From positions 806,001 through 870,000 of the forward strand of contig VJWN01000003.1 in assembly GCA_007644065.1 (NCBI GenBank): a stretch of 64,000 bases of DNA, in the 5' to 3' direction. Position numbers and translations under genes: made by a program. The notes under the pieces were generated by a model. It made no database searches, was not told the DNA's origin, and worked only from the letters and a program-made list of their open reading frames with translations. This DNA comes from Margaritispora aquatica. Lineage: Eukaryota; Ascomycota; Leotiomycetes; Helotiales; Discinellaceae. The stretch's first letter is position 1. Each line of letters opens with the position of its first letter. Positions 1 to 14,685 of this stretch are shown here, piece by piece.

Positions 1-1095
1 AGGGCAATATTAGCTAAACAAGGATCCTACTTCCAGTGAAACTCTGTGAAAAATGAGAGATGTCGTGGTGCTTCTTAAAAAACTGAAGATCTCGGTGTTT
101 GAAAATTGATGTTGCTAGGCTGAAGGTTCATGCCCAAGCCTCGACGATGACGACCTCAATGTGCCTCATCGGAGCACAGACTGAAGGCGGGAGGGGTGTC
201 TTGGAAGCTCACTGTATATTTGCATAGTTCTTGAAGATATTCTGTCGGATTTAAAGAGACAGTGCGTTATTAGGATATCATATTCCTCAACTTCCTTCGA
301 CGTGAGCTGTAAATATCATTGGCTGTATCGCTTCATTAGGATTCGAGAGCGAGGAGCCCAAGTCCTTTCTGCCCAATCCCCAGAGCAAACACCTTCCATT
401 CACCCCTTCGAAGGCTTGATCAGGACTCAAGCTCAGGGCAGGACTTTACAGCTCCCAAAACTTGTCCTATTCGCCTCAATAATCACACACTATTTGTCAC
501 CTCTTCCATGTTATTCTCCCCTACTCTCACACTTCTGAAAACGGTGTCATATCATCTCGCAACGTTACGCCTGGCATTGTTCTAAGAAGTACCGCCTCGG
601 TGACTCTCTACCTCCGTATCTGGAGATCAGAGCTAGAAGAGCCGTGTACAATCACCGCATAATCGCATTCGCTCTAAAAGAGGCTGAGCAGCGCGCCCGG
701 CATCATCTCACGTGCGAAGATCCGAATTTTTCCTACGCGTTAGTTCCTTCGAGAAGTGCATGAGTGATCTTACACATTACAGGAATTCTGCGTGGTTTGA
801 GAAAAAGTTACGGAGCTCTTGAGGCATGGTTTTTTGGAGCTGTCGCCAAGGTTGAACAATCGCATCCCGCACGCCGCAACGACCCCACTTCCTCAAACAA
901 GACCAGGACTTCTTTCTCGCAAGATCCTCAATACAACAACAACAAACGAGCCAGCGGTTGAATTAGGACTGCCTACAAGAAAGGGATAATCTACCACAAG
1001 GGATTACAGCGTGTAGTAACGCGCTCCTCTATTCCCACCCACCTCAAGCCCCGCAACGATCAACATCACTAACAGTATACGTTCGAAAATTCACT
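1..1095. other. Intergenic region and leader of the protein kinase C gene
   Basis: No convincing gene is visible. The last part (about 840-1095) is rich in short CA/AAC runs typical of a fungal 5' leader. A short upstream ATG reading frame lies at 760-822 (20 codons), so the kinase may have upstream ORFs if transcription starts far upstream. Bases 1-300 hold nothing I recognise. Confidence 0.4.
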
Positions 1096-4896
<3,801 letters not shown>

Positions 4897-5757
4897 GCCA
4901 AGCGATAAAATACCATGAATCTTTCAGCGCATTTCGATGTTTGTCAGCTTATGATCACACAAGTAAGCGTCACTTCGCTACATACATCACCCGGAGTTTT
5001 ATCAAAATCAAAGCATCCGTTGCATAGGTCTGGAGTTCTTCTGTTGTGTGCGTGTGAGTGGCATGCGGTTGTAGAGTAAGCGAAGAGAGTGTGCAATGGT
5101 TGGCAAACGGAATGAAGCAAGCGTTAGCAACATGAGGCATACGTTTGGATGAACGATGGGTGCGGCAGGTTATAATCTGGCTGCTTGATACCTGATGCTT
5201 GATGCTTGTTGGTGGTCGGTTGCGTAAATAAGCTGGCTTGGGCAGCGGATGAAAGTCACGAAAGCATGGTTCTACTTCTTCTTTTACTTCTTTTAAAGTA
5301 GACGGTCAGTTCATCATTGAGGGCGGCCCATGTGAGATGAATGAAAGGTTATGATGCGTGCAGACTAAGGTCGGCAAGGGAATGGGATATGATGGGAGGT
5401 GGTAAGGAGGTGATGGATGGGCGTCTCTACCTTCTTAGACTGTAGCCGCCGGTGGCCTTCTTTAATACCTTAGATCATTTGAAACTTTTGTCTGTTTATT
5501 TTTTTGGCGATCTCAAAAATGAGGAAAGATACGCAAAATATTGTGAATTCATTGTTCGTAAAGTTTGAATTTGCTATCTGGTGTATCTCATCGCAATCAT
5601 CAAGAAACGTCTTTATCGTTGCTCATTGAAATGATGCCATCTAAGGCTCGCTTCAGAAAATTCCCTACGCACCGAACCTTCCCATCCAGGGCTCAAGCAA
5701 AATTTCGCTTTTGACCAACGCCCAAGCCATTCTTCGCGACCAACACAGCAGAGAAAT
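4897..5757. other. Convergent intergenic region
   Basis: This is 3' flanking sequence between PKC1 (+) and prolyl-tRNA synthetase (-). It contains short direct repeats such as tgatgcttgatgcttg near 5190-5210 and pyrimidine-rich runs. No reading frame or RNA gene could be supported. Confidence 0.5.
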
Positions 5758-7484
5758 TTAGTAACTCCTGCCAAACATACACCACTTCTCCGCCAATGCG
5801 CTACACTCAGGGTTCAGGCATTTAGTCTCGCCCTTCACGATACCCTCTGGTTGCTCGAAAGGAATACACAAGCTCTTCATGCCCATGCTTGGAGCCTTCT
5901 TCTCATCTGGTCCCTCTGCATCTTCTGGCTTGCCAGTCGTGAGGTCCTTAATCTTGTCTTCGCACTTCTCGGCTAAGCAGTGGGGAATTAAGACTACGTT
6001 CTTGGCATCGAGCGCCGGAACGACTTCCTCCCACTTAGTTATCTCGATGCGGTGGGCACGGAAGGAGGCTTCAGCTTTGGTGTACATATCTGATTGAATG
6101 GTTTCGAGCAGGGTTGGGATTTCGGTGGCGATCTTGGACAGAGGAATCGAGCCCTTCTCACCCGTGTCACGACGTGCGAAGGCAACTTGCTCGGCTGCTA
6201 CATCCTTGGGACCATATTCCAAGCGGACGGGAACACCCTTCAGCTCCCAGTCATTAAACTTCCAGGCTGGGGTGTAACCATCACGGATATCATATTCGGA
6301 GCGCACACCGGCTTTCCTCAGGGTTTCCTTGATCTCTTGCAAGTCATCGTAGAGCTTCTTCTTGGCTTCTGGAGAGGTGTTCTTGTTGATGCCGACAGGG
6401 ACGATGATTACTTGGAGCTTGGAAATTCGAGGAGGGAGGACCAATCCTTTGTCATCGCCGTGGATCATGACCATGACTCCAATAACACGGGTGGATAGAC
6501 CCCATGAGTTTTGCCAAACGTGTAGATGCTTTGCGTCTCCTTCCTTGGCATCTGGGTTCTCAACTGTAATATCGAACATCTTGCTGAAATTTTGACCCAA
6601 GCAATGGGATGTTGCACCTTGGATACCTCTTCCATTGGATGGGATGTAACCTTCAACGGTGGTGGTGTAGTATCCTCCTGCGAACTTCTCCTTCTCTGTC
6701 TTGCGACCACGAACGACTGGGACGGCAAGCAATTCTTCGTAAACTCCGGCATATAGCTCCAGAATTTGCAAAACTTCTTCTCCGGCTAGTGCTTCGCTCA
6801 TGTGTGCTGTGTGACCTTCCTGCCATAAGAACTCTCGTGCACGTAAGAAGGGGGTTGTCTGCTTGGCCTCCCATCGCACGACACTATTCCATTGATTGAG
6901 ACGGAGAGGGAGATCACGATGACTTCGGATCCACTTTGAATAATATGGGTACATGACAGCTTCTGAGGTAGGACGAACAGCCACAGGGACTTCGAGGTCC
7001 TTGTCTCCCCTATGCTGAGTTAGTTGCAGACTCGAATAGATTACCGGGTTCAAACATACGCTCGTGTGACCCAAGCTAACTCAGGGGCAAAGCCTTCGAC
7101 ATGATCCTTCTCCTTCTCTAAGGACTTCGAAGACAAGAACATAGGGAAACTTGCCTCCTCTACGTCCAAAGCCTCAATGCGCTCCTGAAACCACTTGCGG
7201 ATAGTGTTCCAGATGTACATTGATGAAGGACGGAGAATAAAGAAACCAGATATCTCAGTATAATACTCAATCATCTCAGCTTTCAAAACAACTTCTTGAT
7301 ACCATGCTGAAAAGTTCTCAGATTTTGACACAGTAATACCAATGATATCGTCTGTCTTCTTTCCACCAACAATTGGCATGTTTGCTTGCTTTGCAGCTTT
7401 CGCAGCCTTTTCTGCGACCATTTTTGCTTGCTTCTCAGCCTTCTTGATGGCGCTCTTTGAGGGTTCTGCTGGAGTGTCCGCCAT
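5758..7484 (-). CDS. Cytosolic prolyl-tRNA synthetase
   Basis: This class II synthetase charges tRNA-Pro. Two exons (7484-7060 and 7009-5758) give 558 aa. The N-terminal 45 residues are a Lys/Ala-rich tail, followed directly by the catalytic core. The core includes the motif-2 region RAREFLWQEGHTAH, then the anticodon-binding domain. The C-terminus is the eukaryotic/archaeal-type zinc-binding extension with cysteines near CLNPEC and KWC, ending in GRSY. The S. cerevisiae enzyme (YHR020W) carries an extra N-terminal domain related to bacterial editing domains. That domain is absent here, so the enzyme is shorter. The start at 7484 (MADTPAEP) opens right before the Lys-rich tail. An in-frame ATG at 7631 would add 49 residues. 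It shares a short divergent promoter with CCT1, which holds a Gcn4-type site. Confidence 0.96.
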
Positions 7485-7584
7485 GGTGAAATTTGGTGTA
7501 TTTCTTATTGACGCGTTGTGTTTTGACAAAATTATATGGACTTCGCAGGAGGAGGGGTCGCCAGTCACCCCTCCATTTCCAGGT

Positions 7585-7591
7585 TGAGTCA
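7585..7591. promoter_or_regulatory. Gcn4/CpcA-type site (TGAGTCA)
   Basis: A perfect TGAGTCA palindrome lies about 100 bp upstream of the prolyl-tRNA synthetase start, in the ProRS/CCT1 divergent promoter. This is the consensus for Gcn4 and its fungal orthologues Cpc1/CpcA, which activate amino-acid and aminoacyl-tRNA synthetase genes in general amino acid control. The function here is inferred from motif and position only. Confidence 0.5.
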
Positions 7592-7708
7592 CCGCCGATT
7601 TTCTGCCACCTCTTGCCTTAGGCCGCCACACTTCGCGTCTGCGGTTTCTTTGGAATTATTTTGGTGAACACTTCAACTCTGAAGATATACTTTTCAACCA
7701 TCGCCGAT

Positions 7709-9530
7709 ATGGGATCTTTATTTGAACAGCCACGCAATGCTGGCACACTCTGTAAGGCGACAGCTCTCAGCCACAGCTTCTGATAGCGCATGCTAACCTG
7801 TCAAGTTCTCGGTGGAACCAGACTTTCGGGCGACGACTTGCGAGGAGTTACTCTACAAGCTACCCAAGCTATTGCAAACGTTGTCAGGACTTCATTCGGA
7901 CCTTCGGGGTTAGACAAGCTTATGGTCGACGATGTTGGAGTGGGCAGCCTTAAAAAAATAACACAAAAAATGGAGGATTCAGGTGGCTAACTCATAATAG
8001 GATGTGACAGTCACCAACGATGGAGCTACCATCCTCAGTTTACTGGACGTCGAGCACCCCGCGGGCAAGATTCTGGTAGATTTAGCTCAGCAGCAAGATA
8101 AGGAGGTTGGAGATGGAACGACTTCCGTGGTTCTTATTGCAGCAGAGCTTCTGCGGAGAGCAAATGAGCTGATGAAGAACCGAATACACCCCACCACGAT
8201 CATAACTGGATACCGTCTTGCTCTCCGTGAGGCTATCAAGTATATGAACGAGAATGTGAGCGTCAAGGTTGATCAGCTAGGCAGAGAGTCTTTAGTCAAT
8301 ATTGCGAAGACATCCATGTCGAGTAAGATTATTGGATCAGACTCCGAATTCTTTTCCAACATGGTTGTGGATGCCATGTTAGCTGTTAAGTCTACCAACA
8401 ACAGACAGGAGACCAAATATCCAGTGAAGGCAGTCAACATCTTAAAGGCGCATGGAAAGGGTGCTCTGGAATCCATGTTGATTAAGGGCTATGCTTTGAA
8501 CTGCACAGTCGCATCGCAAGCAATGAAGACCAGGATCACCGATGCCAAAATTGCTGTTCTCGACATGAACTTGCAAAAGGAGCGGATGAAGCTTGGGGTT
8601 CATATTACCATTGACGACCCACAACAGCTGGAACAAATTCGTCAGAGAGAGGCCGGTATTGTGATGGATAGAGTAGAGATGATCTTGAAGTCAGGTGCAA
8701 ATGTTGTCTTCACGACGAAGGGTATCGATGATCTTGTCTTGAAGCTCTTCATTGAGAAAGGAGCAATGGCAGTACGAAGATGCAAGAAGGAGGACCTCCG
8801 GAGAATTGCCAAGGCCACCGGAGCAACCCTGATAAGCTCTCTGTCAGATCTGAATGGTGACGAGAAATTTGAGGCCTCGTCGTTAGGTCATGCGGAGGAG
8901 GTCGTACAGGAGCGAATCTCGGATGACGAATGTATCTTAGTAAAGGGTACAAAGGTTCACTCTTCAGCGTCTATCATTCTTCGAGGACCCAACGATTACC
9001 AACTTGATGAAATGGAGCGATCCGTTCACGATTCGCTTTGCGCAGTTAAGCGCACCTTGGAGAGCGGCAGCATAGTTCCAGGTGGTGGAGCCGTTGAGAC
9101 CGCGCTTCACATCTATCTGGAGGAGTTTGCCGGGACTGTAGGCTCGAGGGAACAACTTGCAATTGGCGAGTTTGCCCAAGCTCTTCTTGTCATCCCAAAG
9201 ACACTTGCCGTAAATGCAGCAAAGGATTCTTCGGAGCTTGTTGCGCAGCTTCGTTCCCGACACGCCCTGTCACAGCGTATTCAAGATGGAGACGCGAACG
9301 AGGATGAGAAGACCATTGCCAAAAAGAAGAACTACAAGAACTATGGTCTCGATTTGACCAGGGGCAAGGTCGTAGATGAGATCAAGGCTGGTGTTTTGGA
9401 GCCAAGCATGAGCAAGATTCGGCAATTGAAATCTGCAGTGGAAGCTTGTATCTCAATTATGAGAATAGATACCCTTATCAAGCTGGATCCTGAGACTAGA
9501 GGTGAACAGGATGATGGGCATGGACACTGA
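7709..9530 (+). CDS. cct1: T-complex protein 1 subunit alpha (CCT1 chaperonin)
   Basis: This is one of the eight subunits of the cytosolic TRiC/CCT ring that folds actin and tubulin. Three exons (7709-7751, 7806-7939, 8001-9530) give 568 aa, normal for the family. After a 14-residue leader exon the protein shows a conserved equatorial segment (GGTRLSGDD), the nucleotide-binding TNDGATIL (64-71) and GDGTT (96-100), and the C-terminal ATP-site region VPGGGAVE. The end DDGHGH is an acidic/His tail. The alpha identity rests on long identity with TCP1 in the segment HPAGKILVDLAQQQ. The second intron (7940-8000) has an atypical GTGGGC donor. If retained, it reads 17 more codons and then stops. Confidence 0.96.
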
Positions 9531-10102
9531 TGAGTTGATGAAATGATGAACAGCTCATGCTTGTAATATTACACAGCTTAGAAATGTAAAAGCATTGACT
9601 GATGATAATTTGTGTTTTGGTGCCCGTGAGCTTGCTTTTGATTACACTCTTGCTTATAAATACCAAGTACTCTCATAAATGATTGAATAGACTGAATGTT
9701 GCAAAATATCGATTCGAGACGACAGCAAAAAATAGTAATCTTACGGTTAAAGGAAAAAGGTACTTAAAATTAAAGAATATTGCAAAGTTAGATCAATCCC
9801 TTTCTACCCATACATACGAAGTTAAGGTAACGTAAATAGTTATCGTAACCCAATACTTGCAGACCCTTCATAATCGAAAAGATATATTTTCCAGTCTGAC
9901 TGCCTCAAATTGTTCTTGGAATTTGACGAGGTCCAAGTTGGTGTCGTTCATTCCGAGTTCTTTTCTTCAATTAAGCTCCACTAGTCCAGCCAATCAGGGG
10001 CCAGCTTTACCAAATCGTTCGTGCGGATTGAACATCGAACAACCAACCTCAAATCATCAACCATCTCGACCTCAATTGAACGTACACCACTCCTCTCCAA
10101 CG
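9531..10102. other. Intergenic region upstream of the Rieske gene
   Basis: AT-rich 3' flank of CCT1 followed by the leader of the Rieske gene. No coding or RNA signal was seen. Confidence 0.5.
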
Positions 10103-11117
10103 ATGGCCTCCCTCGCACACTCTTCGCGCACTCTGCTGCGTGCTATTCCTCGATCAACCGCTGCACCCATCTCTGTCCGCGCGCTGTCGACGTCGGCGGC
10201 GAGAAAAGATGCTAGCTCCTACGAGTCGCCCTTCAAGAGCGATACCTCGAAGATTCCCGATTTCAGCCACTACAGGAGTAAGAAGGGACAGAACAGCAAT
10301 TTGCTATTCCAGTACTTCATGGTGTAAGGATTCCCAAGCTCGCAGATGTGGATGAGGGATGGAATGGATGGGCCGACTGTCGTGACATACATGCGGAAAT
10401 TTTTGGCTTCAATTGGATTGCCAATTGGAGGCGACCTGCTTCTGGATATCAAGGCTACATAGGCTGACGAAGTATTTGTTTAGTGGTACAATGGGTGCAT
10501 TGACAGCTGCTGGAGCAAAGGCTACTGTTCAAGGTATGTTCATATTCCGCATTTGGGGTGTCCTTTGATTTACTGTAGAAGGATGATTTCTCAGATCAAT
10601 TAAGCTAGGGTTTAGTAAATGCTAACAAATTTCTTTACTAGACTTCTTGGTCAACATGTCCGCATCCGCAGATGTTTTGGCCATGGCTAAGGTTGAGGTT
10701 GACCTCTCCGCTATCCCAGAAGGCAAGAATGTAAGTTCCCGAAGTCCAAAGCATGGATTCCCTTCAAATATCTAACCTTTACAGGTTCTCATTAAATGGC
10801 GTGGCAAGCCCGTCTTCATCCGCCACCGTACCGCCGACGAGATCAAGGAGGCCCAGAGCGTCAAGGTCGAGACTCTGCGCGACCCCCAGAAGGACGAGGA
10901 CCGCGTTCAGAAGCCAGAATGGTTGGTCATGGTGGGTGTTTGCACACATTTGGGATGCGTGCCAATTGGTGAGGCTGGTGACTTCGGAGGATGGTTTTGC
11001 CCATGCCACGGTTCTCATTACGACATTTCTGGACGCATACGAAAGGGCCCAGCTCCATTGAACCTCGAGATTCCGCTTTATGAGTTCCCAGAGGAGAATA
11101 ACCTTGTTATCGGTTAA
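10103..11117 (+). CDS. rip1: Ubiquinol-cytochrome c reductase Rieske iron-sulfur subunit
   Basis: This is the catalytic Fe-S subunit of mitochondrial complex III. It takes an electron from ubiquinol and passes it to cytochrome c1. Four exons (10103-10323, 10484-10533, 10642-10730, 10785-11117) give 230 aa. The first ~35 residues are an Arg/Ser-rich mitochondrial presequence ([17 protein letters not shown]). A single transmembrane anchor (FMVGTMGAITAAG) follows at about residues 72-95. The cluster boxes are CTHLGC (173-178) and CPCHGSH (192-198). The expected ligands are C173, H175, C192 and H195, with C178-C194 as the disulfide. All key residues are present. The first intron is 160 nt, longer than most in this window. 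Confidence 0.97.
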
Positions 11118-11536
11118 TTTGTGTTGTATAAAGTTGCGTGGATTTGAAGCAGGGGATGGGATGGGAGAGTTTTAGACGTGAGGACGAAGTTGCTGTGATG
11201 AAAGTGCAGCTTGTAGTGGCAGATGCCGTTGTACAAAAGACATTGAAACCACCTTGCGTATATCCCTATGACTTTTCTTGCGAGATATTCTAGTGTGAGA
11301 TAGAAGGGAGTAGTGGGAAAACATGAATCGGAAAAAGATTGTCTGCAAGTGCAGCAACTTGTAATCCCAGCATGACCACTAATTAAAACCATTGAAATCC
11401 GTCATGCTTTTCGGAGAATTGTCAGACTTTTCAGAAAGCTCAGTTCGCGAGGATCGCTCTATATGCTGTTTACATCTCGTCTATTTTCTATACTTCTATC
11501 GATCTATTCATATATCATTTTTCACGGTTCCTACGG
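11118..11536. other. Convergent intergenic region
   Basis: 3' flanks of the Rieske gene (+) and the HAD phosphatase (-). No feature seen. Confidence 0.5.
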
Positions 11537-12453
11537 CTACTTCTCATTTGCACCCTGTTTGTACTCTTCTAACCCTTGAGTAGAGACCTGCTCAATAGTC
11601 GTCTTGCCTGCAATGACGTCTTTCACAGTTGAGCTGATCTTCGTCCAATCATCAAAAAGAGTGAACGGCATCTTCTCACGGACACAGTATGTTACAAGGT
11701 CTATTACAGTTCAGCCAAGGTTTCAAGGGCAAAGTCACTTTGCGATCAACATACCGTGGCCACGTTTTGCGAATAAGAGATCTGTCTCTGTAGCAGCAGA
11801 GAAATCAGATACTCCGTCACCGGCGTAGAACATCAATGGCCTCTCATTGTCTGGGAGAGCTCTATAAGGCCTGATCGCAAGCGACTTATCGTGTCCTGAG
11901 AAGGATTTAGCATTATGTCCCTGTTCTTCTCATAAGACCAGTTTCGTGGTTGAGTGAGCATACCAAAATGGCTCGCGTCATGGAAGATAATTTCCCATCC
12001 GCCTACCTCGTCGATACTGCTCTTTCCCTCTCGAACGGCAACATCATTGCTAATAATTTGGATATTATCAGCCTCTTTCCCCATTAGATGCTGCAACAAC
12101 GCATGAATAATAGGCCGCATTCCACTACTCAAGACCACAACCGGCATGTTTACGCTTGTAGCCCAGTCATGGAACTCCTTGAAACCGGGGTCCAGCTTGA
12201 TGTTCTTGAGCAGAATCTGAATACACTCGCTATAGGGCGTGGTGACCGAGTCCATCATGCCTTTGAAGGAGTCGCGGAAGGTCATCCGGTCGTGCAACAC
12301 ATCTTGATTGCCTTGCTTGCGCTTCACTTGACCATATCCAATGGTGTCTGTGAGGAAGTCGTTGGAATCGCTCTGGGTGATGGTTCCGTCAAAGTCGGTG
12401 AAGAAGATGTACTTTGGCGAGGTCGCCATGGCGGGGAGGGTGCTTGAGGGCAT
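11537..12453 (-). CDS. HAD-superfamily phosphatase, Pyp1 (YNL010W)-like
   Basis: Three exons (12453-11964, 11895-11755, 11700-11537) give 264 aa. A second ATG at 12429 would give 256 aa and places the HAD motif nearer the usual start. The four HAD motifs are clear: FFTDFDGT with the nucleophile/acid pair D20/D22, VLSSGM, the Lys in FGHDKS, and the acidic YAGDGVSDLSAA. The sequence closely follows S. cerevisiae YNL010W (Pyp1), described as a polyol-phosphate phosphatase related to phosphoserine phosphatase. The exact substrate here cannot be read from sequence. It is divergent from She9 with a 421-bp shared promoter. Confidence 0.88.
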
Positions 12454-12874
12454 TTTGGAGGTTGGAGATGATCAACCTGATATCATCTTAGTATTATTTC
12501 CAAGCAGTAGATGGTAGTGTTGGAGTGACGTTGCTGGTGGTATATCGTTGGTGGTAAAATATTCAATGGAAGGGAATGAGGGGGTTACCTAGGTTTTGAC
12601 CACAATATAGATACTCTATGAATAATCAAAAGAAGAACAAGAAATCAAATCTATAGGCAATCCTCAAAGAGCGTACATGATTCAAGAAACCAAACATTCA
12701 AGAAATGATGGAGGGGCATAAAGATGCCCCCACCAAAAAGCTCCACAGCAAGGCGGTGAGCCCGACTGAGCTCACTGCCGCCCAGCTTCGGAATTCAAAG
12801 CTCGACGTGAGAAACATCCAGCCACCAGTCAACACCACATTCGAACGTCGGGCAACTGATGAAGGAGGGCGGCA
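12454..12874. promoter_or_regulatory. Divergent promoter of the HAD phosphatase and She9
   Basis: A 421-bp region between two divergent start codons. No specific binding site was recognised. Confidence 0.45.
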
Positions 12875-14206
12875 ATGCAACCACTGACCCGAGTCATCCC
12901 CAGGCGAATCTTCAATTCAATCGCCTCCTCTGCAACCCCGAGGTCCTTTGTACGCCCAGCTAAGATAGCTCTTAGACCGTCAATATGTCTGCAGTGTAAA
13001 ATCCGCTCCCAAGCTCGGGGGTTTGCCGACTCTCCCAAACCTCCCCCTCCTTCCCAGGACGCAAAGACAGCTATACCTCTACCTGCGCCAAATGATGAGC
13101 CTACTCTAAAAGCAGATTCTTCCAACACTCCAGAAGATGTGTCTCCCGACTTACCTTCCGCGCAAGCTGGGCGCCGGCTGGATGTTACGAAACGCTTCTC
13201 ACAGCTCATGGACCACATGCAAGGCAATATCTTCATTGCCTCGCAGCGCATTAATGATCTGACCGGGTACTCTGGCATTGAAGCCCTGAAGGGGAAAATC
13301 ACAGCACTCGAGAAAAGAGTTGCAGATGCCCAGGAATCGGTGCGGTCTTCTCGCATTGCATATAAGACAACTGTGGCAGACAGAGCAAGCACACAGCGCG
13401 AAGTCACTGGTCTGTTAGCGAGGAAAGATACATGGACGCCAAGCGATCTAGAAAGGTTCACAGCATTGTATAGGATGGACCATACGAATGAGCAGGCGGT
13501 TGTGGAGGCTGCGCAGAGGTTGGCAGATGCGGAGAGAGAGGCTGAGCATTCAGCCACCACGTTGAGTAGTAGCATCTTGAGCAGGTACCATGAGGAGCAA
13601 ATCTGGAGTGATAAAATCCGGAGGATGAGCACTTGGGGCACATGGGGACTTATGGGTGTGAACGTGCTATTGTTCCTGGTGTTCCAGTTTGGATTTGAGC
13701 CATGGAGACGGAGGAGGTTGGTGCATGGGTTTGAGGAGAAAGTGAGAGAAGCGTTGGATAAGGAGCGCGAGGCTTCAAAAGAGAGGAAAGCACACGCAGG
13801 GGCTCAAGCGGATGAGCCACAAGAGAAAGTCGTTCTGGATAGTGTGGTGTTAGCTGGCATCCAGGAGCTGCAAGATGAGAGTGAGAATGGAGCTCACACG
13901 CCGCAGCCAGCAGTCGATGCGCTGGTATCTTGTATCGTGGGAGAGCAAGAAAGCGAGCTTCCGTCAGAAGAGGCAGCTTCTCTCGATGCTGCAGAAATGC
14001 ATGTGCCAACTGAACACACCATACCAGCTCACACTCCCGATTACTGGGATCCCGAAACATACAAATCAGTTATCAAAGAGCTTTTTAGCGACAAAATCAT
14101 GGCGCTGAGCAAGAAAGACGTCACTATCATTGCGTTAGAAGGTGCTGCAACGGGAGCTGCTGCGGTTGCTATCCTCGCTACTATAATTTTCCGCTCTACG
14201 ACATAG
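12875..14206 (+). CDS. she9: She9/Mdm33-like mitochondrial inner membrane protein
   Basis: An intronless gene of 443 aa. She9/Mdm33 is a mitochondrial inner-membrane protein that affects inner-membrane fission and mitochondrial shape. Visible: a basic, Arg/Ser-rich presequence (about 1-50), a low-complexity Pro/Ser stretch (54-95), a helical coiled-coil domain (about 105-250), a transmembrane helix (about 253-273, WGLMGVNVLLFLVFQF) followed directly by the basic WRRRRLVHGFEEKVREAL, a variable acidic linker, and a second hydrophobic helix near the C-terminus (about 415-439). Conserved blocks are the KRFSQLMDHMQ start of the coiled-coil region and the loop after TM1. The long acidic linker (about 290-405) is poorly constrained. 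Confidence 0.9.
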   Translation: MQPLTRVIPRRIFNSIASSATPRSFVRPAKIALRPSICLQCKIRSQARGFADSPKPPPPSQDAKTAIPLPAPNDEPTLKADSSNTPEDVSPDLPSAQAGRRLDVTKRFSQLMDHMQGNIFIASQRINDLTGYSGIEALKGKITALEKRVADAQESVRSSRIAYKTTVADRASTQREVTGLLARKDTWTPSDLERFTALYRMDHTNEQAVVEAAQRLADAEREAEHSATTLSSSILSRYHEEQIWSDKIRRMSTWGTWGLMGVNVLLFLVFQFGFEPWRRRRLVHGFEEKVREALDKEREASKERKAHAGAQADEPQEKVVLDSVVLAGIQELQDESENGAHTPQPAVDALVSCIVGEQESELPSEEAASLDAAEMHVPTEHTIPAHTPDYWDPETYKSVIKELFSDKIMALSKKDVTIIALEGAATGAAAVAILATIIFRSTT

Positions 14207-14685
14207 TGGACACATAGAGGGTGTAGTGTACATATGTAAGATTACTATTAGATAAGACAAATCAGAAATTCAACCAAAATATCGCTTTTAAAAACTCTAC
14301 AGACAACGGAAATTTAAAAGCTATCTAATTCTTTAGCCAACTTGAAATGTTCTGTGATATCAGTAATTATATGAGAGCCAACCAGTTGTAAGATTAGATG
14401 ATCTTAATTGTAATACTGTTGTACTTCATACTACCACTTTGAAAGCTGAGGCAAACGCGCATAGGAAAACTTCCCAGCCTAGAGAGATGACCAACAAATG
14501 AACATATAATCTGATGTTTAAAGCCAGCAGAGTTACAATAGATGTGCGAATTAATGGACACTGCCAAATGCCTCCTAAAATAAAAGGGCTTAGCTAAAAT
14601 GCTAAGCGAGACAGATCTGACCCTGTACAAACTTCTTCACAACTCTTCTGATCTTGCCTTTTCTGTTTCATCATATTTTGCGCCA
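14207..14685. other. Convergent intergenic region
   Basis: AT-rich 3' flanks of She9 (+) and the beta-galactosidase gene (-). No feature supported. Confidence 0.5.
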
